Part shown: piece after piece, positions 21,276 through 32,479 of the stretch
Layout: each line of letters starts with the position of its first letter
How positions within the stretch are numbered: position 1 is the stretch's first letter
Source: Massospora cicadina
Lineage: Eukaryota > Entomophthoromycota > Entomophthoromycetes > Entomophthorales > Entomophthoraceae
Direction: 5' to 3'
Assembly (NCBI GenBank): GCA_022478985.1
Contig: JAKSZP010005580.1
Span: forward strand, 39,990-103,989
Length of the DNA: 64,000 bases
Notes under the pieces: model-generated
Seen by the model: the letters and a program-made list of their open reading frames with translations, nothing else
The model's database searches: none
Told to the model about the DNA's origin: nothing
Program-made: the position numbers and the translations under genes

Positions 21276-21684
21276 TATTGGGATTTGAGATAATAACAAA
21301 TTGAGTTCCCCACTTCTGAATTGAGCCGTAACAAATTGAGTCTCAAACCTATCCAAATGGAGATGACTTCAGGATTCTCATCCCCATTCCTGAGTCACTT
21401 GGGGCAGAGTTTCCACCAATACCATCATGGGGCGGCGAAGTACATTGAGGGTGCCAATTTGCAGTTAATCCAGAAGGCCATGAATTATCCTGAATGGATA
21501 GGGCCATGAAGTTCCTCAAGGAAACATGTCCCCATGCACCCTATAAATATCAACACTTTTAACCTAATAAAGCATTCAGTATAATCTCCATTCATTGGTT
21601 TCCTTTTTGACCCATTTTTACGAATTTTCAGCTTTAAGCCACCTTTGGACCTCTGCAACAGTCTAGAGGGATGTGATGCCAAAA
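21276..21684 (+). repeat. Element D 3' LTR
   Basis: Starts TATTGGGATTTGAG (G to A change in the second base of the usual TG). It aligns throughout with the 5' LTR, including CCCTATAAATATC and AATAAAGC. It is followed by the GATGT duplication. The polypurine tract before it (CCTTGAGGGGTC) is degraded. Confidence 0.85.
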
Positions 21685-21689
21685 GATGT

Positions 21690-22195
21690 TGTGCGAGTAC
21701 ATCCAGGGAGTGGTCAGTGTTAATGCTCCTCACTTGGAGCTAAAGAAAATTAACACACAGATTCACCAACTGGCTACTGAATATTGAGGGACAGAAGGAC
21801 TGAATATCCCCTGAGTAGGGATCAAGAGAGTCATGGCTAATCCACTCTGAGGATAGGGTGTAGGGACCAATCTACTGATGTTGGTAATTCATCTGGTGAA
21901 GTTTTTGTTATACTGGTTGAAGATGTTGCTATGAACTTTTAGTGAAAGGCTTATAATTGTGGTAAAAGAGAAAGAGTCAACGGTCAGTATATTGTTGCCA
22001 GGAACACTTGCAGAGCACTTGATGAAGCATATTGCAAGATTTGCAACAGGACATCTGAGATCTTTTTATAGATAAAATCTAAAAAGATTTGATGATCAGA
22101 AGTGAAGATAATGATGAAGACCAAGTTCTTATGTACCTGTAAGTTTCCAATTTAATTTGATAACTTTCAGGAATAGCCAAATTCCATTTCATATT
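21690..22195. other. No recognisable gene between elements D and A
   Basis: About 500 bp between two LTR elements, with stops in all frames; perhaps fragments of an older gag. Nothing supportable. Confidence 0.4.
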
Positions 22196-23295
22196 TGTTA
22201 GGATTTTTGCCAACCGTACCAGATTCCTAGGTTATCTGCTAGTTCACTAGGGGATAGGTCCCACCAGCAAATAAATTGAATATTGGTTGATTTTGATTTT
22301 GGCTTAGTAATGTCCATGGGACTTTGGGTAATTCTCCAGGTTTGGATCAATTTGGGATTAATCTATGTGAATGCTTAAGATCTTGTTGGGCAGAGTTGCC
22401 AACAAAATCAAGGCATTTGATAGTTGATCGTTGAAAACTATTAGGTGCACCAATTAGATCAGTCAGGTTTCATCACAATTTGATTGAGAATTTAATCAGC
22501 AGTTGTGAGGTGAGTGATGCCATTTGCATCTAGCAAATCAACTAGTTGGTTTGTGACCTGCTATAAGGAGTAAAGAGTCCCATTACCTAAGCATGTCGCT
22601 AGCCAAATGTGGTTGGTTTGCTACTATTGAGTGGAAACGTTAGGGACACTTTTTGCTGGCTCTTTCCATTAGCAGGCCTCTGGGACGTTCAACGGAGTAA
22701 TTTTTTAGCCTAATGGAGAAGAATATTGCCAAAAGAGACTTTGCAAGAAATTTAATGGCAATGGATGCCATTTCATGGCTAAGGTGCTAACCAAGAGGTT
22801 GGGCACTGAATTCCCCTATAAATCTCAAAATTTTTTATTTATAAAGCAGATCAGATATTACCCTAAGTCTAATTTAATATCAATTTTATTCATCTCTGGT
22901 TAATTATCTTTGTAGTACAATAATTGCGGACTTTTTTGCGTGATAAATAGTAAGGATTGGATATCCCTAGAAGAGAATCAGATCTTTGACATAGATTTCC
23001 ACAGACTCAGCGTGATGATACTAAGGACTAGGAACCTCTGAATCTGAGAGTGGATTAAGCTTGTTGGGTAGAGAAGAAGTCCCTAATTTATAACATAATA
23101 AGTATTTTGTGGATCATTCCAAGCTTAAAGTTGGGCCACCAATCAACTGGATTTATCTATCCAACCATGAATAATAGTCTTCATAATTTTAGCGCTCATT
23201 TATCTAATACTGTCAAGCAACGCAAATCATGCAAATAACTGAACCTATACAGTTAACTTCTGGCAACAATCATTAACAAAGCCCATATTTTAACA
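22196..23295 (+). repeat. Element A 5' LTR
   Basis: Starts TGTTA and ends TAACA, a perfect 5-bp terminal inverted repeat. It aligns over its length with 39445-40545, e.g. the shared GATAAATAGTAAGGATTGGATATCCCTAGAAG-type block at 22942-22974 and 40187-40219. Cytosine/thymine and adenine/guanine differences predominate by eye. Confidence 0.85.
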
Positions 23296-23297
23296 AT

Positions 23298-23310
23298 TGA
23301 TGCTCACTAC
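23298..23310 (+). other. Element A primer-binding site (mutated)
   Basis: TGATGCTCACTAC three bases after the LTR differs from the TGGTGCTCACTAC of element D by one base. The three-base gap after the LTR matches element C. Confidence 0.6.
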
Positions 23311-23329
23311 AGCGGTTTTTGAGTAAGAT

Positions 23330-24830
23330 AAGTCAATCCATGATGACATATAAGGACAAATTAAGAAATCTATGGAAGGATTTGCAACTGTCAATAAGAT
23401 TGTCTTAAATTCAGACTATCATAGAGAATTTGCTGACATAGAGGAGAGAGTCAATGAGATCAAGGAAATAGTAGAAAAAGTTTACAATTTCAGAAATGAG
23501 TTACTTAGAAAAGTAACATCCCTGAAAAAGAAGGAGATTTGATCAGAGAAGTTTTATTACTTATGATAGAATGCAAAACATATTGTGTTTAATTGTGCTC
23601 ACTCAGCTCAGACATGGAATGTTTAATGAAATAAGTTGACAAACTGAAGAAGTAAAAATGTGAATGAAAACCCTGTGCAGTGACTGATGCCAAAGAAAAG
23701 ACCCCAAGAACTTTAGGTGGGAAGTCAGCAAATCCTAGATTTATGCCAACTGCATTCACTATCATTTTGGAGGTGAGCCCTGAGATTACTCCTATAGTCT
23801 TTTAAGTAGCCAAGCTGCAAGCAGCAGCTAGAGAAATCTAGAGGAATTCAAAGCCACGCCAAAAATAACCCATTTTTCACTGGGATAACATTCTTGCTTT
23901 TTCCCACCTGTTTGACATGACTATGTTTGGGTGTGGCAATAGACAAAAATCTTTGGCAGTCATGAAATTCTTGGATAATGACTGCCAAAACTTGGTGTTA
24001 CCTCATCTTGAGGGATAAAGCTGGTATTGTTCTGACGCCAAGGCTATAATTATGAAGGAGTTTGGAAGTCCAACCATATGTCAAAATGCAAGCAAGAATT
24101 TAAGGGGATCCAATTCCTGAAATATGAAACCTTAGAGAATTAGGCTGACCAATTCTACCAATATTCACATATTTAGGTCGGAGCAAAAGTTTTGACAATT
24201 TTGATGCTTGAATTGCATTACAAGAGGCTCTTTGGCCTTATTGTGTTTTACATCAAATGATGTATTCTGCGTTTATTTACTGAAAAAATAACGTGGCAAA
24301 TGGCGGATCACTTAAAGATGCTAGGAGCCACGTTTGGGTACCTAATTAAAGCTTCAAGCCTAGCTCAATCAGAAATCTGAACTTCACTAAATTTTTCAAA
24401 CCTGATAATGAATCTCCCAATCAAACAGTGCCAGGAAATAAACCTGAGGGGCTCAAATAAACAGCAAAGGCAACATGCGCTGTCTCCAGTGTGGGGGAAG
24501 GACCAATTCACTGCCCAGTGCTTCAGCAAGAAGCCTAAGGAGCAATTTAAAGTGGTTCAGGATAAGGAAGCAATATCCGCATAAAAGTCAGGAAAAGGGC
24601 CTGTGGCCTTGATGTGGAACCATCTAGAGCTGCGGTTAACCCTGTTATATTCAATATCATAAACAAGGGCATTGACATCAGCAATCTGTTTATTGATGAT
24701 GACACACCAGACCAGCTTTATCAAGTGGTTAACCTAGATGTCAATGCTGTAACCAGAGCCAGAGCAAAGGGGATTGATCCAAAATAATCAAGGAGGTTGC
24801 TTGTCCATATGCACACCAACTAGAAGACAA
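23330..24830 (+). pseudogene. Element A gag, broken
   Basis: Readable fragments include a charged, probably coiled-coil stretch (ADIEERVNEIKEIVEKVYNF, about 23433-23492). Near 24475-24540 there is a CCHC-like zinc knuckle split by a frameshift: CLQCG, then KDQFTAQCF, with Q where the histidine-containing position would be. The knuckle binds element RNA in the family. Order and content parallel gag of element C. Stops are frequent. Confidence 0.55.
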
Positions 24831-25089
24831 GATCCAGTCTGCTGAGAATCCGGATGAACTGGCTGATGTAATGGACCAGTTCTTTCCAGTAATGGACAAA
24901 AGAATTGGGCAATACCAACCAGGTAATAGTCCTCAAACTAGATAAAACCCCAGATAGTGCTCTGTAAGTCCGCATTCCACTATAATAAAGTTGAAGCCAT
25001 CCTTGGATAATGGTTAGGATAATACCTAATCCTAACAATGATCCTTGACTCCAGGTGAGGGCCAATAGAGAATCCCTTAAGTGACTAGT

Positions 25090-25880
25090 TTAGTGTCCTG
25101 GAGAAAGGCATTCATCATAGTATATTTCTCAATAAAATTAAAAATTAAAATAATTTTTATTAAGATGTTTATTGAGCCAACTGAGTAAGAACACAGAATT
25201 GAGGAATAAAATTATACTCAATTCTTTTTTTTTAGTACTAGATGGCTACTCAATTCTTTTTTATAGTATGCAAATAATAATTTTCTTAGACTTTTTTAAG
25301 TCTTATGAAATTATTAGTCTGAAATAATTGATAATTATGATTTTAAACATAGGATTAAATTATCAGATAATGGTTTTAAAATTATGATAATTATCAGTGA
25401 TTATTGACAATTGATAATCACTGTCAATAATCAAAATTTGGGAGGTCTATTTTTTAGACCTGATGATCTTGTTTTGATCAAATTAATTTTTGATAAAAAT
25501 TTGGGACCCCTTTTTATAGATTAATTTTGTCTGCAAAACAGATGAATTACTCCATTCGCTTGAAAATTACTCCATTTGGAACCCCTATATATAGGGGTTT
25601 TTTTGAGGCCCACATTTGGAGGAATCTGACATTATCGTCAGATTGGTTATTAATGTTTATCAGATTTCTTGAGCTCAGATTCATTGGATCCCTTGAGGTG
25701 GTACAAGGGCCTTCATTTAATATTGAATTTTGCCCCAATTTGGTGATTTTTCTCTTATTATTATCATTAAAATTATTGTTTTGCTTGTTATTATTAATTT
25801 TAATAATAACAATGTGATGGTCAGGAATATCCTGTACTGTCACAGCTGAGGTTAGGATTAGATGAACCAAACCTGTCAAT
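25090..25880. repeat. AT-rich, hairpin-rich block inside element A, probably an inserted LTR
   Basis: It interrupts the gag-to-protease stretch of A. It holds the 20-bp perfect palindrome AACCCCTATATATAGGGGTT (25580-25599), a hairpin AATCTGAC/GTCAGATT (25622-25643), and two overlapping alternative hairpins at 25395-25432 (arms CAGTGATTAT/ATAATCACTG and GATTATTGACA/TGTCAATAATC). A TATA-containing palindrome and a polyadenylation-like tail fit an LTR promoter, but no second copy or clean ends were found. Confidence 0.35.
25215..25262 (-). mobile_element. Microinsertion 3: A-tailed insert with 10-16 bp target duplication
   Basis: TACTCAATTC followed by T residues stands on both sides (25215-25230 and 25247-25262). 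Between them is AGTACTAGATGGC, preceded by T, in sense GCCATCTAGTACT plus an A tail. The T runs make the exact duplication length ambiguous (10 bp certain, 16 bp if T residues are counted). Confidence 0.8.
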
Positions 25881-25899
25881 TGATCTAAACGTGATTAAG

Positions 25900-26360
25900 G
25901 AATCCTTTCCTGATTTGTCAGAACAAATAATTTACACCCTCAATTTGGCAAGTAACGCCGCTATACACTAAGTAAACACTAATTTGCAATATTCAAAGTG
26001 TATTTATACTGATTTCTTAGTCGATCAAGTATGGGTTTGGGAAATAATTGACAGTGGGGCGCCAATCAATATTGTCTCAACCAAGTTGGTGAAGAAAAAT
26101 GAGAAACTTGACCAATTTGGAACGCAAGAAAGAATATGGGGCTGTCAGGCCTGATTTGACCATCTCATGTGGAGCATATAGTGCATTACCACTTAGATTT
26201 GGATCCTGGTGGTATCTGCCCCAGATATAGTTTTGGCCAACAAAAACTACGCCATTCTAATTTGGACCAAGTTTTTAAGGAAGTAAAGAGTTAAATGTAA
26301 CTTCAAGGACAGTGCATTGACCATATTGGGTCAAATGCTGCCTCTGGTATATCATAGAGA
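25900..26360 (+). pseudogene. Element A protease
   Basis: WEIIDSGAPINIVSTKLV is encoded around 26034-26090, with the aspartic-protease active site DSGA at 26050-26061 intact. A second conserved hydrophobic block with ILVVSAPDIVLANKNYAIL-like reading follows near 26195-26260, after frame changes. The enzyme would cut Gag-Pol in the particle. A stop and frameshift at about 26100-26170 break it. Confidence 0.65.
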
Positions 26361-27330
26361 TGGGGAAACTATGCTTATCAGGAGAAAAAATTTCACTAAT
26401 CTGATCTAAAACAATTGCATTATCCTAATCTGCTACCAATTGGTTGGATAAAAGTGAAGAGAAATGATAAATAAAAAAGTGGAAAATTGGGGATTTCTGT
26501 TACCAACCAAAAAGTTAAGTATCATACTTCTGGGATTGCAGATTATAGTCAATACAGGATCAACTTTGGAAACACCTGATCAACTCTATGGAGAGGTTGG
26601 TAACCCATGGAAGAAGTCCAGAGTAGAGCCATGGGTGGCGCCTGGAATAGTGATGCCAGGCCATGGAGAAATTTGATTCTCCTGGCGAATTTTAGTGGAA
26701 AACTGATGAAGATTGAAATAATTCAGTTGTCATGTTTGCCCATCTTATCCTGACAGCAGAATTGCGAAGAATCCATGGCTTTGGGACCCTCACTGTGATG
26801 GGATTGCTGGCAGGGGTTTCTGAGAATAACAAATTGTTGGTCAACTAAGAGCAACTCACTTGTAAGTCCAGGGGATCTCCCCTCCACTTGAACTGTGTGG
26901 CGTTCTCTTTCCCATCTAAGAAGAGTCTGAGAAGGCCAGCTGCCCCTCTCATCTCCCAGGGAGACATCGCCTATATGGTGGACGAGCAGTGGGTAACAGC
27001 TTACCCTTTGAGGACCCTGCCACCTATCCCTGTATTAACTTCAGATGAATTGATACTAAAAATAAGGGAATTCAAATTGAGCTATTGGAGAGTTGGCATT
27101 TTCAAGGGATAAAAGGTCCAAAGGAAGTTGATGGCAATAAGCATTCAGCATAAATGCCCAAGGGCACCAAATTATTGGAAACAAGTCCTGTTACATGTAC
27201 ACTTTTGATGAAAAAGCGTCTGACCTCAAATTCTTTGGTGAAACACACAGATTGCATTAGGTTATCAATGATATTGCTTCCAGTTCAAAACCTTCCCCAA
27301 AAACATTAAATTCCTCATTAAATTAATTTT
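26360..27330 (+). pseudogene. Element A protease-to-RT spacer
   Basis: Open stretches at 26464-26676 and 26888-27112 continue in the pol direction; the spacer ends in a P-x-x-PGIVMPGHGEI-like block near 26640-26675. Element C shows a comparable PGIIIPGHQEI-like block near 50240-50270, so this is a conserved part of pol of this lineage whose function I do not know. Confidence 0.5.
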
Positions 27331-27339
27331 TCTTGGTCA

Positions 27340-28030
27340 AATGGACGCCAAAGCAACCAAGTGCAGGTGGGTTGGGCGCCCCAAACCCATTCCCAACCTC
27401 TTGGGACCGCCTCTACTTGAGGCGGCCTTGGGAGGTTCTTATTGCCCATCAGGCAAGATGCCATCACGCTAATTGTCAGAACTGCAGTTAAACTGAAATT
27501 TGGGTGTCTGTGGACAAATTGATAGCAACTTGATCCACACCTGATACTTTCAAAGTCAGTTCAAAACAAGTTTGTTTCCCCCTAACTTGAAGCTCACCAG
27601 GTTGGGTCAAACCTTGAGGGACACAATCCCACGCTAACCTAAGCTATTTCCCAAAAGCATTCACCTATTTAAGCAGTCGTAAACAACTAAAGAAATTAAT
27701 AGTTAATTCTCTTATTTCAAATTTAATAAACATTTTCCCACACTCAGATTTAATTAATTAGTTTGAATTGTTATTTGCTGAACCCCTGTGACATCTTTAA
27801 TGTGGCCCCGCGGCCCACGTTTGAATGGGTTGTCTAAGTCATATTATTAACTTTGATCCCCACCATAGTCACTTGGGCCTATTGTGTCAAGGCCTTTATG
27901 GATTTTTCCCAGTCTCACAGCTCCCTATGCCAAGGCCCATTGGCCCTGAGCTGCAACAGTTTGGTTTCTTTCTGGGTTGTTTTTTACATTTGCAGCCTGG
28001 TGGCACTCCATGGTTACTTTTCTTCCAGCA
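27340..28030. repeat. GC-richer LTR-like insertion in element A
   Basis: It differs in base composition from flanking A. It contains GGGCGCCCC, a GGACCGCCTCTACTTGAGGCGGCC-like inverted repeat (about 27407-27432), CTATTTAAGCAG as a TATA region near 27666, and AATAAACATTTTCC as a polyadenylation region. Reverse transcriptase of A should begin soon after the spacer but appears only at 34690, so this block plus element B is foreign. Element B landed in it. Neither its ends nor a second copy could be fixed. Confidence 0.4.
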
Positions 28031-28035
28031 TATAT

Positions 28036-28585
28036 TGTTATAATTTTGGGCGGTATTGTTGAGATCCGCTGTGAGGGTCACATAGGTCAAACCCACTGAG
28101 CAACAGGAAGATGATGTGAGGATCGTTGGTCCTTCAAATAGACGGAAAATATAAGAAAATAGGAGCAATCGCCATGACAACACTTTTATTTATTTTTATA
28201 AATACAGTGACTATTCGCTGTTCCACTCTCTCTACTACTAACTAACTAACCTTTCAAATGCCCATCATGCTTATATACCAGCGACTTTGGATGATACCGC
28301 TCTCATAGCTTAAGCTATTCTACTCCACCAATTCTCCTTGTTTTTGAATTGTTATTCTTAAGCTCTCTATTGACCTAATTCAAGATGATCTAATTTGTTT
28401 TATCAAATGTCAACATTGCCTTATCACCTTATTTTGGAGGTGATACAATAAAAATCCCATTATAATACAATATTGCCTCATCTTGAGGCACTCAAATAAT
28501 TGAAAATAATAACATGGTCAGAAATTCTTCCCAATCAGCCATAGCTATTTCAGGCTTATCATCCAGTCATATCAGAATTGTGACA
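28036..28585 (-). repeat. Element B 3' LTR
   Basis: Aligns with 34011-34557 throughout, e.g. GGAGCAATC and the CTTATCACCTTATTT block. A polypurine tract AAGAGGGGTAA (minus strand, 28586-28596) abuts it. Confidence 0.9.
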
Positions 28586-29012
28586 TTACCCCTCTTGACT
28601 GGATGATATGGCTCCTATTGCTTATTTGGCCAGAGGAACATTGCGTGTGCTCAGTTAATGATCCAACCACTTGTGGGGTCCTTGATGGCATAGGCGTTGA
28701 CCTCAGTTTTCTCTATAACTTTGAATGGACTAATCCAAGTACTGACTAACTTGTGTTTCCGCCTGAACCCATGTTGATCATGGAAGAGAACCATATCACC
28801 TTCTTTGAACTGAGCCAAACCACTAAGCCGTACCTGATTGGCAGTCTGATTTTTTATCTCCTTGGCTATGTTGAAGGAATATGCTTTGGTTTACAATTTG
28901 ATCAAAGTGTTCACAAGGTTAGTCAAATAGTGGTGGGGTTCCATTCCACTGGTGTCTTCTATGCATGAATAAAGTAATGCCAGAAGAGCCAGGTGTTGCC
29001 CATATAGTAGTT

Positions 29013-29561
29013 TTAGGGGCTCTTTCCTGTGGCAGAAAGGTAGCTAATATTATAGGCAAACACTGCGGTGGAAATGAGGGAACTCCAAAAAGAATGTTGA
29101 TCCATTACTGATTTATGTAGTATGATCACCAAGGTCCCATTAACCTGTTTGATCATTCCGTTGGACTTAGGGTGATATGGCGTCATCAGAACCCTGCAGA
29201 TACCCATAAGCTCATTCAATTTATGAAGGATGTGCAAGGTGAAGTTGGTTCCATTAATGAGAAGTATGAACTGAGGGCAGCCATGTTGCTGGATAATACA
29301 TTCCATTACGAACTTGGCCACTGTGACCTCCCCCAGATACCGTATTGCCCACATTTCAACCCACCTGGTCAAGTGGTTGATAGCCACCATAATGTACTTA
29401 CACCGGTTAGCTCCTGTTCTCAGAGGGCCAACAACATCAAGGCAAACCATATGCCAAGCAAAATGTGGTTTCAATAACCAGTACGAGGTCTTCCAGAAGA
29501 ATGGCTTCTCCACTTGGCACTGGTGGCAGCAGGGTATGATTTCAAGCACGTCAAAGTCCAT
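29013..29561 (-). pseudogene. Element B integrase, catalytic residues altered
   Basis: An open frame of 182 residues shows the second half of the HHCC zinc finger (CCHQCQ), the first catalytic Asp in LDVVGPL, then LINGTNF where the family has S-D-N-G-T-N-F (second Asp lost), and SNGMIKQVNGTL where the family has N-G-x-V/I-E-R-V-N (Glu replaced by Lys). The frame is open but two of three catalytic residues are gone. The start belongs to a longer pol polyprotein and is not a real initiation site. Confidence 0.8.
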
Positions 29562-29599
29562 GCTTTCTCAATAGTGCCAAGGGTGCAACAACTCCATTT

Positions 29600-30350
29600 C
29601 TTGCGCATGCCACCATGGCTGACTACCTTATGAGCGATCATAATAATCCCTAGCCAATCTGAGGGTCATAGAATTCACAATAGAATCGCTAATCCACTTA
29701 TACAGTTCCCCATTCCATTGGAAGGCCTTTGATTACATCTCATTTAACACTTTGATTACTTGGGGCAGTTCGTCATCATATTATCCACTGAGCATCTTAT
29801 CATACATCATATCACTGAGATCCGCTGTCACAGATATGTCAGTAATCGAGATAAACAATAAGCGTTATGATGCTTTACTCCTGGGTGGTGAAGGATCTTG
29901 AAGTCATAAGCCTGCAGCTTAGGAGCCATCGAGCTAAACGCCCTTCAGGCTCTTTGAGGTTCTGCAACCAACATAATGACATGCGATCTGTTACAAATTT
30001 AAGCTTTACCCCATGCAAGTAGACTCTAAATTGCTTATATGCGTAGATCACCACTGATCACTCCCACTTGGTCATGGTATAAATACGCTCATGGCAGTTC
30101 AGACTTTGACTGAAGTATGCAACGGGATGCTCCTCTCCCTTGTCATCTTTATAAGAAAGTACCACAACAACAGCGGAAAGGAACACATCTGTTTAAATAA
30201 TAAACTCCCTATCAAAGTTTGGATAGAATATCATTGGCACACTGATAAGTGCCATCCAAAGTGTACCAAAGGCGTATTGATGTCTTTCTGTCCATTTGGA
30301 TGCATAAACCTTCTTTAGAAACTCAAATAGCGGCCCCCTATTACAGTTAA
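29600..30350 (-). pseudogene. Element B RNase H region
   Basis: Lies between RT and integrase on the minus strand. Its first part, FIPNFNCNRGPLFEFLKK with FYPNFDREFII (30190-30400), is the well-known connection between RT and RNase H in Ty3/gypsy pol. The remainder is broken by stops. Confidence 0.55.
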
Positions 30351-30352
30351 AG

Positions 30353-31003
30353 TTAGGGATGAAGTGATGGTAGTAACCATTCCCAAAAATACCTGCATGT
30401 CGCATTACTAATAGGTGGAGTCATTTTGTGGATGGCCTCCACCTCAGCCAGCTGTGGTTTCAGCCCCTTGGAGTCTACCACAAACCTCAGGTATTTAAAC
30501 TGATCTTTAAAGAAGTTACATTTTTGAGGCTTAACTTTGATGTTCACCTCAGCAAGTTGGGGGAATACTGCTTCTAGATGCTTGAGGTGCTCTGAAAAGG
30601 TTTGGGAGAAAACATTGATATCATCAAGATATATAAGGATGCACGACAGCTTCAGGTCACTGAGGATAATTTCCATGGCGCGTTGTAACATAGCTGGGGC
30701 GTTATACATCCCTTGAGGCATCTGGGTCAGTTGGAAAAGGCCTTTGGATGTGATTACAGCGCATTTTTCCTGTTCTGCCGTGGGTAGCTCAATCTGCCAG
30801 TAACCTAATATCAGGTCCATCGCTGAGAAGCAATGGACTCCCTCTAACTGATCCAAAGCATCATCAATTTGTGGTAAGGGGTATGTATCCTTATTTGTTT
30901 TACTATTAAGCTTCCAGTAGTCTATTACTACGCAGTTGATGCCATCCTTCTTTTTTACAATCAGAATGGGCAAAGCCCATGGATCCTTGGATGGTTCAAA
31001 CAT
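30353..31003 (-). pseudogene. Element B reverse transcriptase
   Basis: Uninterrupted frame of 216 residues covering fingers and palm: PILIVKKKDG, a D-Y-W-K-L-N block (usually D-Y-R-x-L-N), DTYPLPQIDDALDQL, FSAMDLILGYWQI, and the catalytic YLDD at 30620-30631 in IYLDDINVFS, followed by HLKHLEAVF and KCNFF. This is the best-preserved RT in the window. It is the Ty3/gypsy type. The frame breaks after the last block, so no complete Pol is encoded. Confidence 0.85.
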
Positions 31004-31631
31004 TCCTTACTCCAGCAACTTATCAATTTCCTCAGTGACAACATATTCTACTGCTCTCAATCAGCAGATCAGCCAAGACCTTATGGGAGGATGATCTCCT
31101 GTGTCCAATCAATGGACCACCTCCTGGGCACACCTTAAATCATGATAATTGACGGCGAAAATCTACTTGTAATTTTAAAATAAAGCAATCAATTGATTTT
31201 TTTGTTCTTCTGATAGCTTTAAGTTCTTCCGCAATACCACTGTCATTATGCGGCTAGAAGCTTGACTGTTAGGCCAAATTCATTTATTAAACCAAAATCA
31301 TGAACCTGAAGGACTTCTCAATTGGAGTCAAGTGTAAATACGCCACTATTTGGCATCAGCGGATTTGCATTGTATGCTCTGAAGATACGCTAACAGAAGC
31401 TTGATCTCTCCATGCCCTGGGAGTATAATCCCTGGAGCCACATGAGGCTCAAGCCATGTTTGATGATAGGGCCTAAGGACCTCCCCATAAAGCTCATCAG
31501 GCACTTCCACTTCTAAATAGGTTTACAAGACTTTAGTGTTCATAAGGGATATATATAGGCCCTGCAGCTCGGAGAGGTAGTCCTTAGTATTCATGTATCT
31601 TCTGAGGAAGGGGCAAAGTCTTACTTTTTAA

Positions 31632-32471
31632 TCAATGATAGCGAACTGGAATCATCCCATCACTATATGCAAGGTTGATGTGGCTCATGTGCACCATATC
31701 ATTTGGAACTCCATTAGAGGTAAAGTAAATTGGGATCCGCAGTCCAAAAATGGCAAGAGTCTCCTTCGTCATACCAACAATAGCCCTGAAATGTTGTAGG
31801 AAAGCAGTTCCAATTAGCAAATCATAATTTCTGTTTTGTAGCACAATTGCCAGAGCTACACTGACAATGGACCCAAACTGCAACGGGTAGCACATTGTAT
31901 GCTCCCTCAGAGACAGTGCTTTTAGCTCCATCAGTCCCATACACCATTTGATGGTCTACATCAGTTTTAATGTTAACTTCACCATCAACTTAGTGGAAAC
32001 TATGTTGACTGGAGCGCCTATATCTATTATAGCACAAACTCTATTTTTCGCTACAAAAATATCACAGTATGTACACCCAGAATAAGCTGAATACTGACTA
32101 TTTAATACATGGACATTTACAAGAACTCTTTTTCCAAGAAAACTTATTATCCCCTCACTGATTTTGGGGTATCCCTTAACAATGGTGTCTACTGGAAGGC
32201 CAACGTTTACTCCTTTCAGAGTTGGCATATCTGCAGCAGAATCCAGCTTGTCCAAGGAAGCTTGATCAAGAATTTGACAGGCGTACAGCTTTGGTTGCTC
32301 CAAAGATCCTTCATCCTCCGCAGCCATGGCTTGATCTTGTGTTACTACATTCACTCCTCCAACTGGCTGCTGATATAAAATTCCGTCAATGTACTGTGAG
32401 ACTTCCGCAGGATATACTACTATTGATTCAGGGACATTTGGGGTTGGGATCGTGGAGGTAGAGAGTCCCAT
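31632..32471 (-). pseudogene. Element B protease and following spacer
   Basis: IIDIGAPVNIVSTKL (about 31985-32030) is the aspartic-protease active-site block with DIG in place of D-S/T-G. A second open stretch, 31632-31940, contains NYDLLIGTAFLQHF, the C-terminal ILG/IIG-type block of retroviral-like proteases (here LIG). Order and spacing are normal; a frame change at about 31950 separates them. Confidence 0.65.
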
Positions 32472-32479
32472 CTCTACTC

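Larger units (their letters stand above)
15105..21684 (+). mobile_element. Element D: Ty3/gypsy-type LTR retrotransposon, degraded but complete in outline
   Basis: Two direct LTRs (15105-15520 and 21276-21684) flank, in order, a primer-binding site, gag, protease, reverse transcriptase, RNase H and integrase. The element is bounded by a perfect 5-bp target duplication, GATGT (15100-15104 and 21685-21689). The LTRs differ at roughly one base in seven by eye, and all coding parts carry stops and frameshifts, so it is old. Integrase ends shortly before the 3' LTR, without the antisense reading frame seen in A and C. Two of the tiny A-tailed insertions lie in its gag. Confidence 0.9.
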
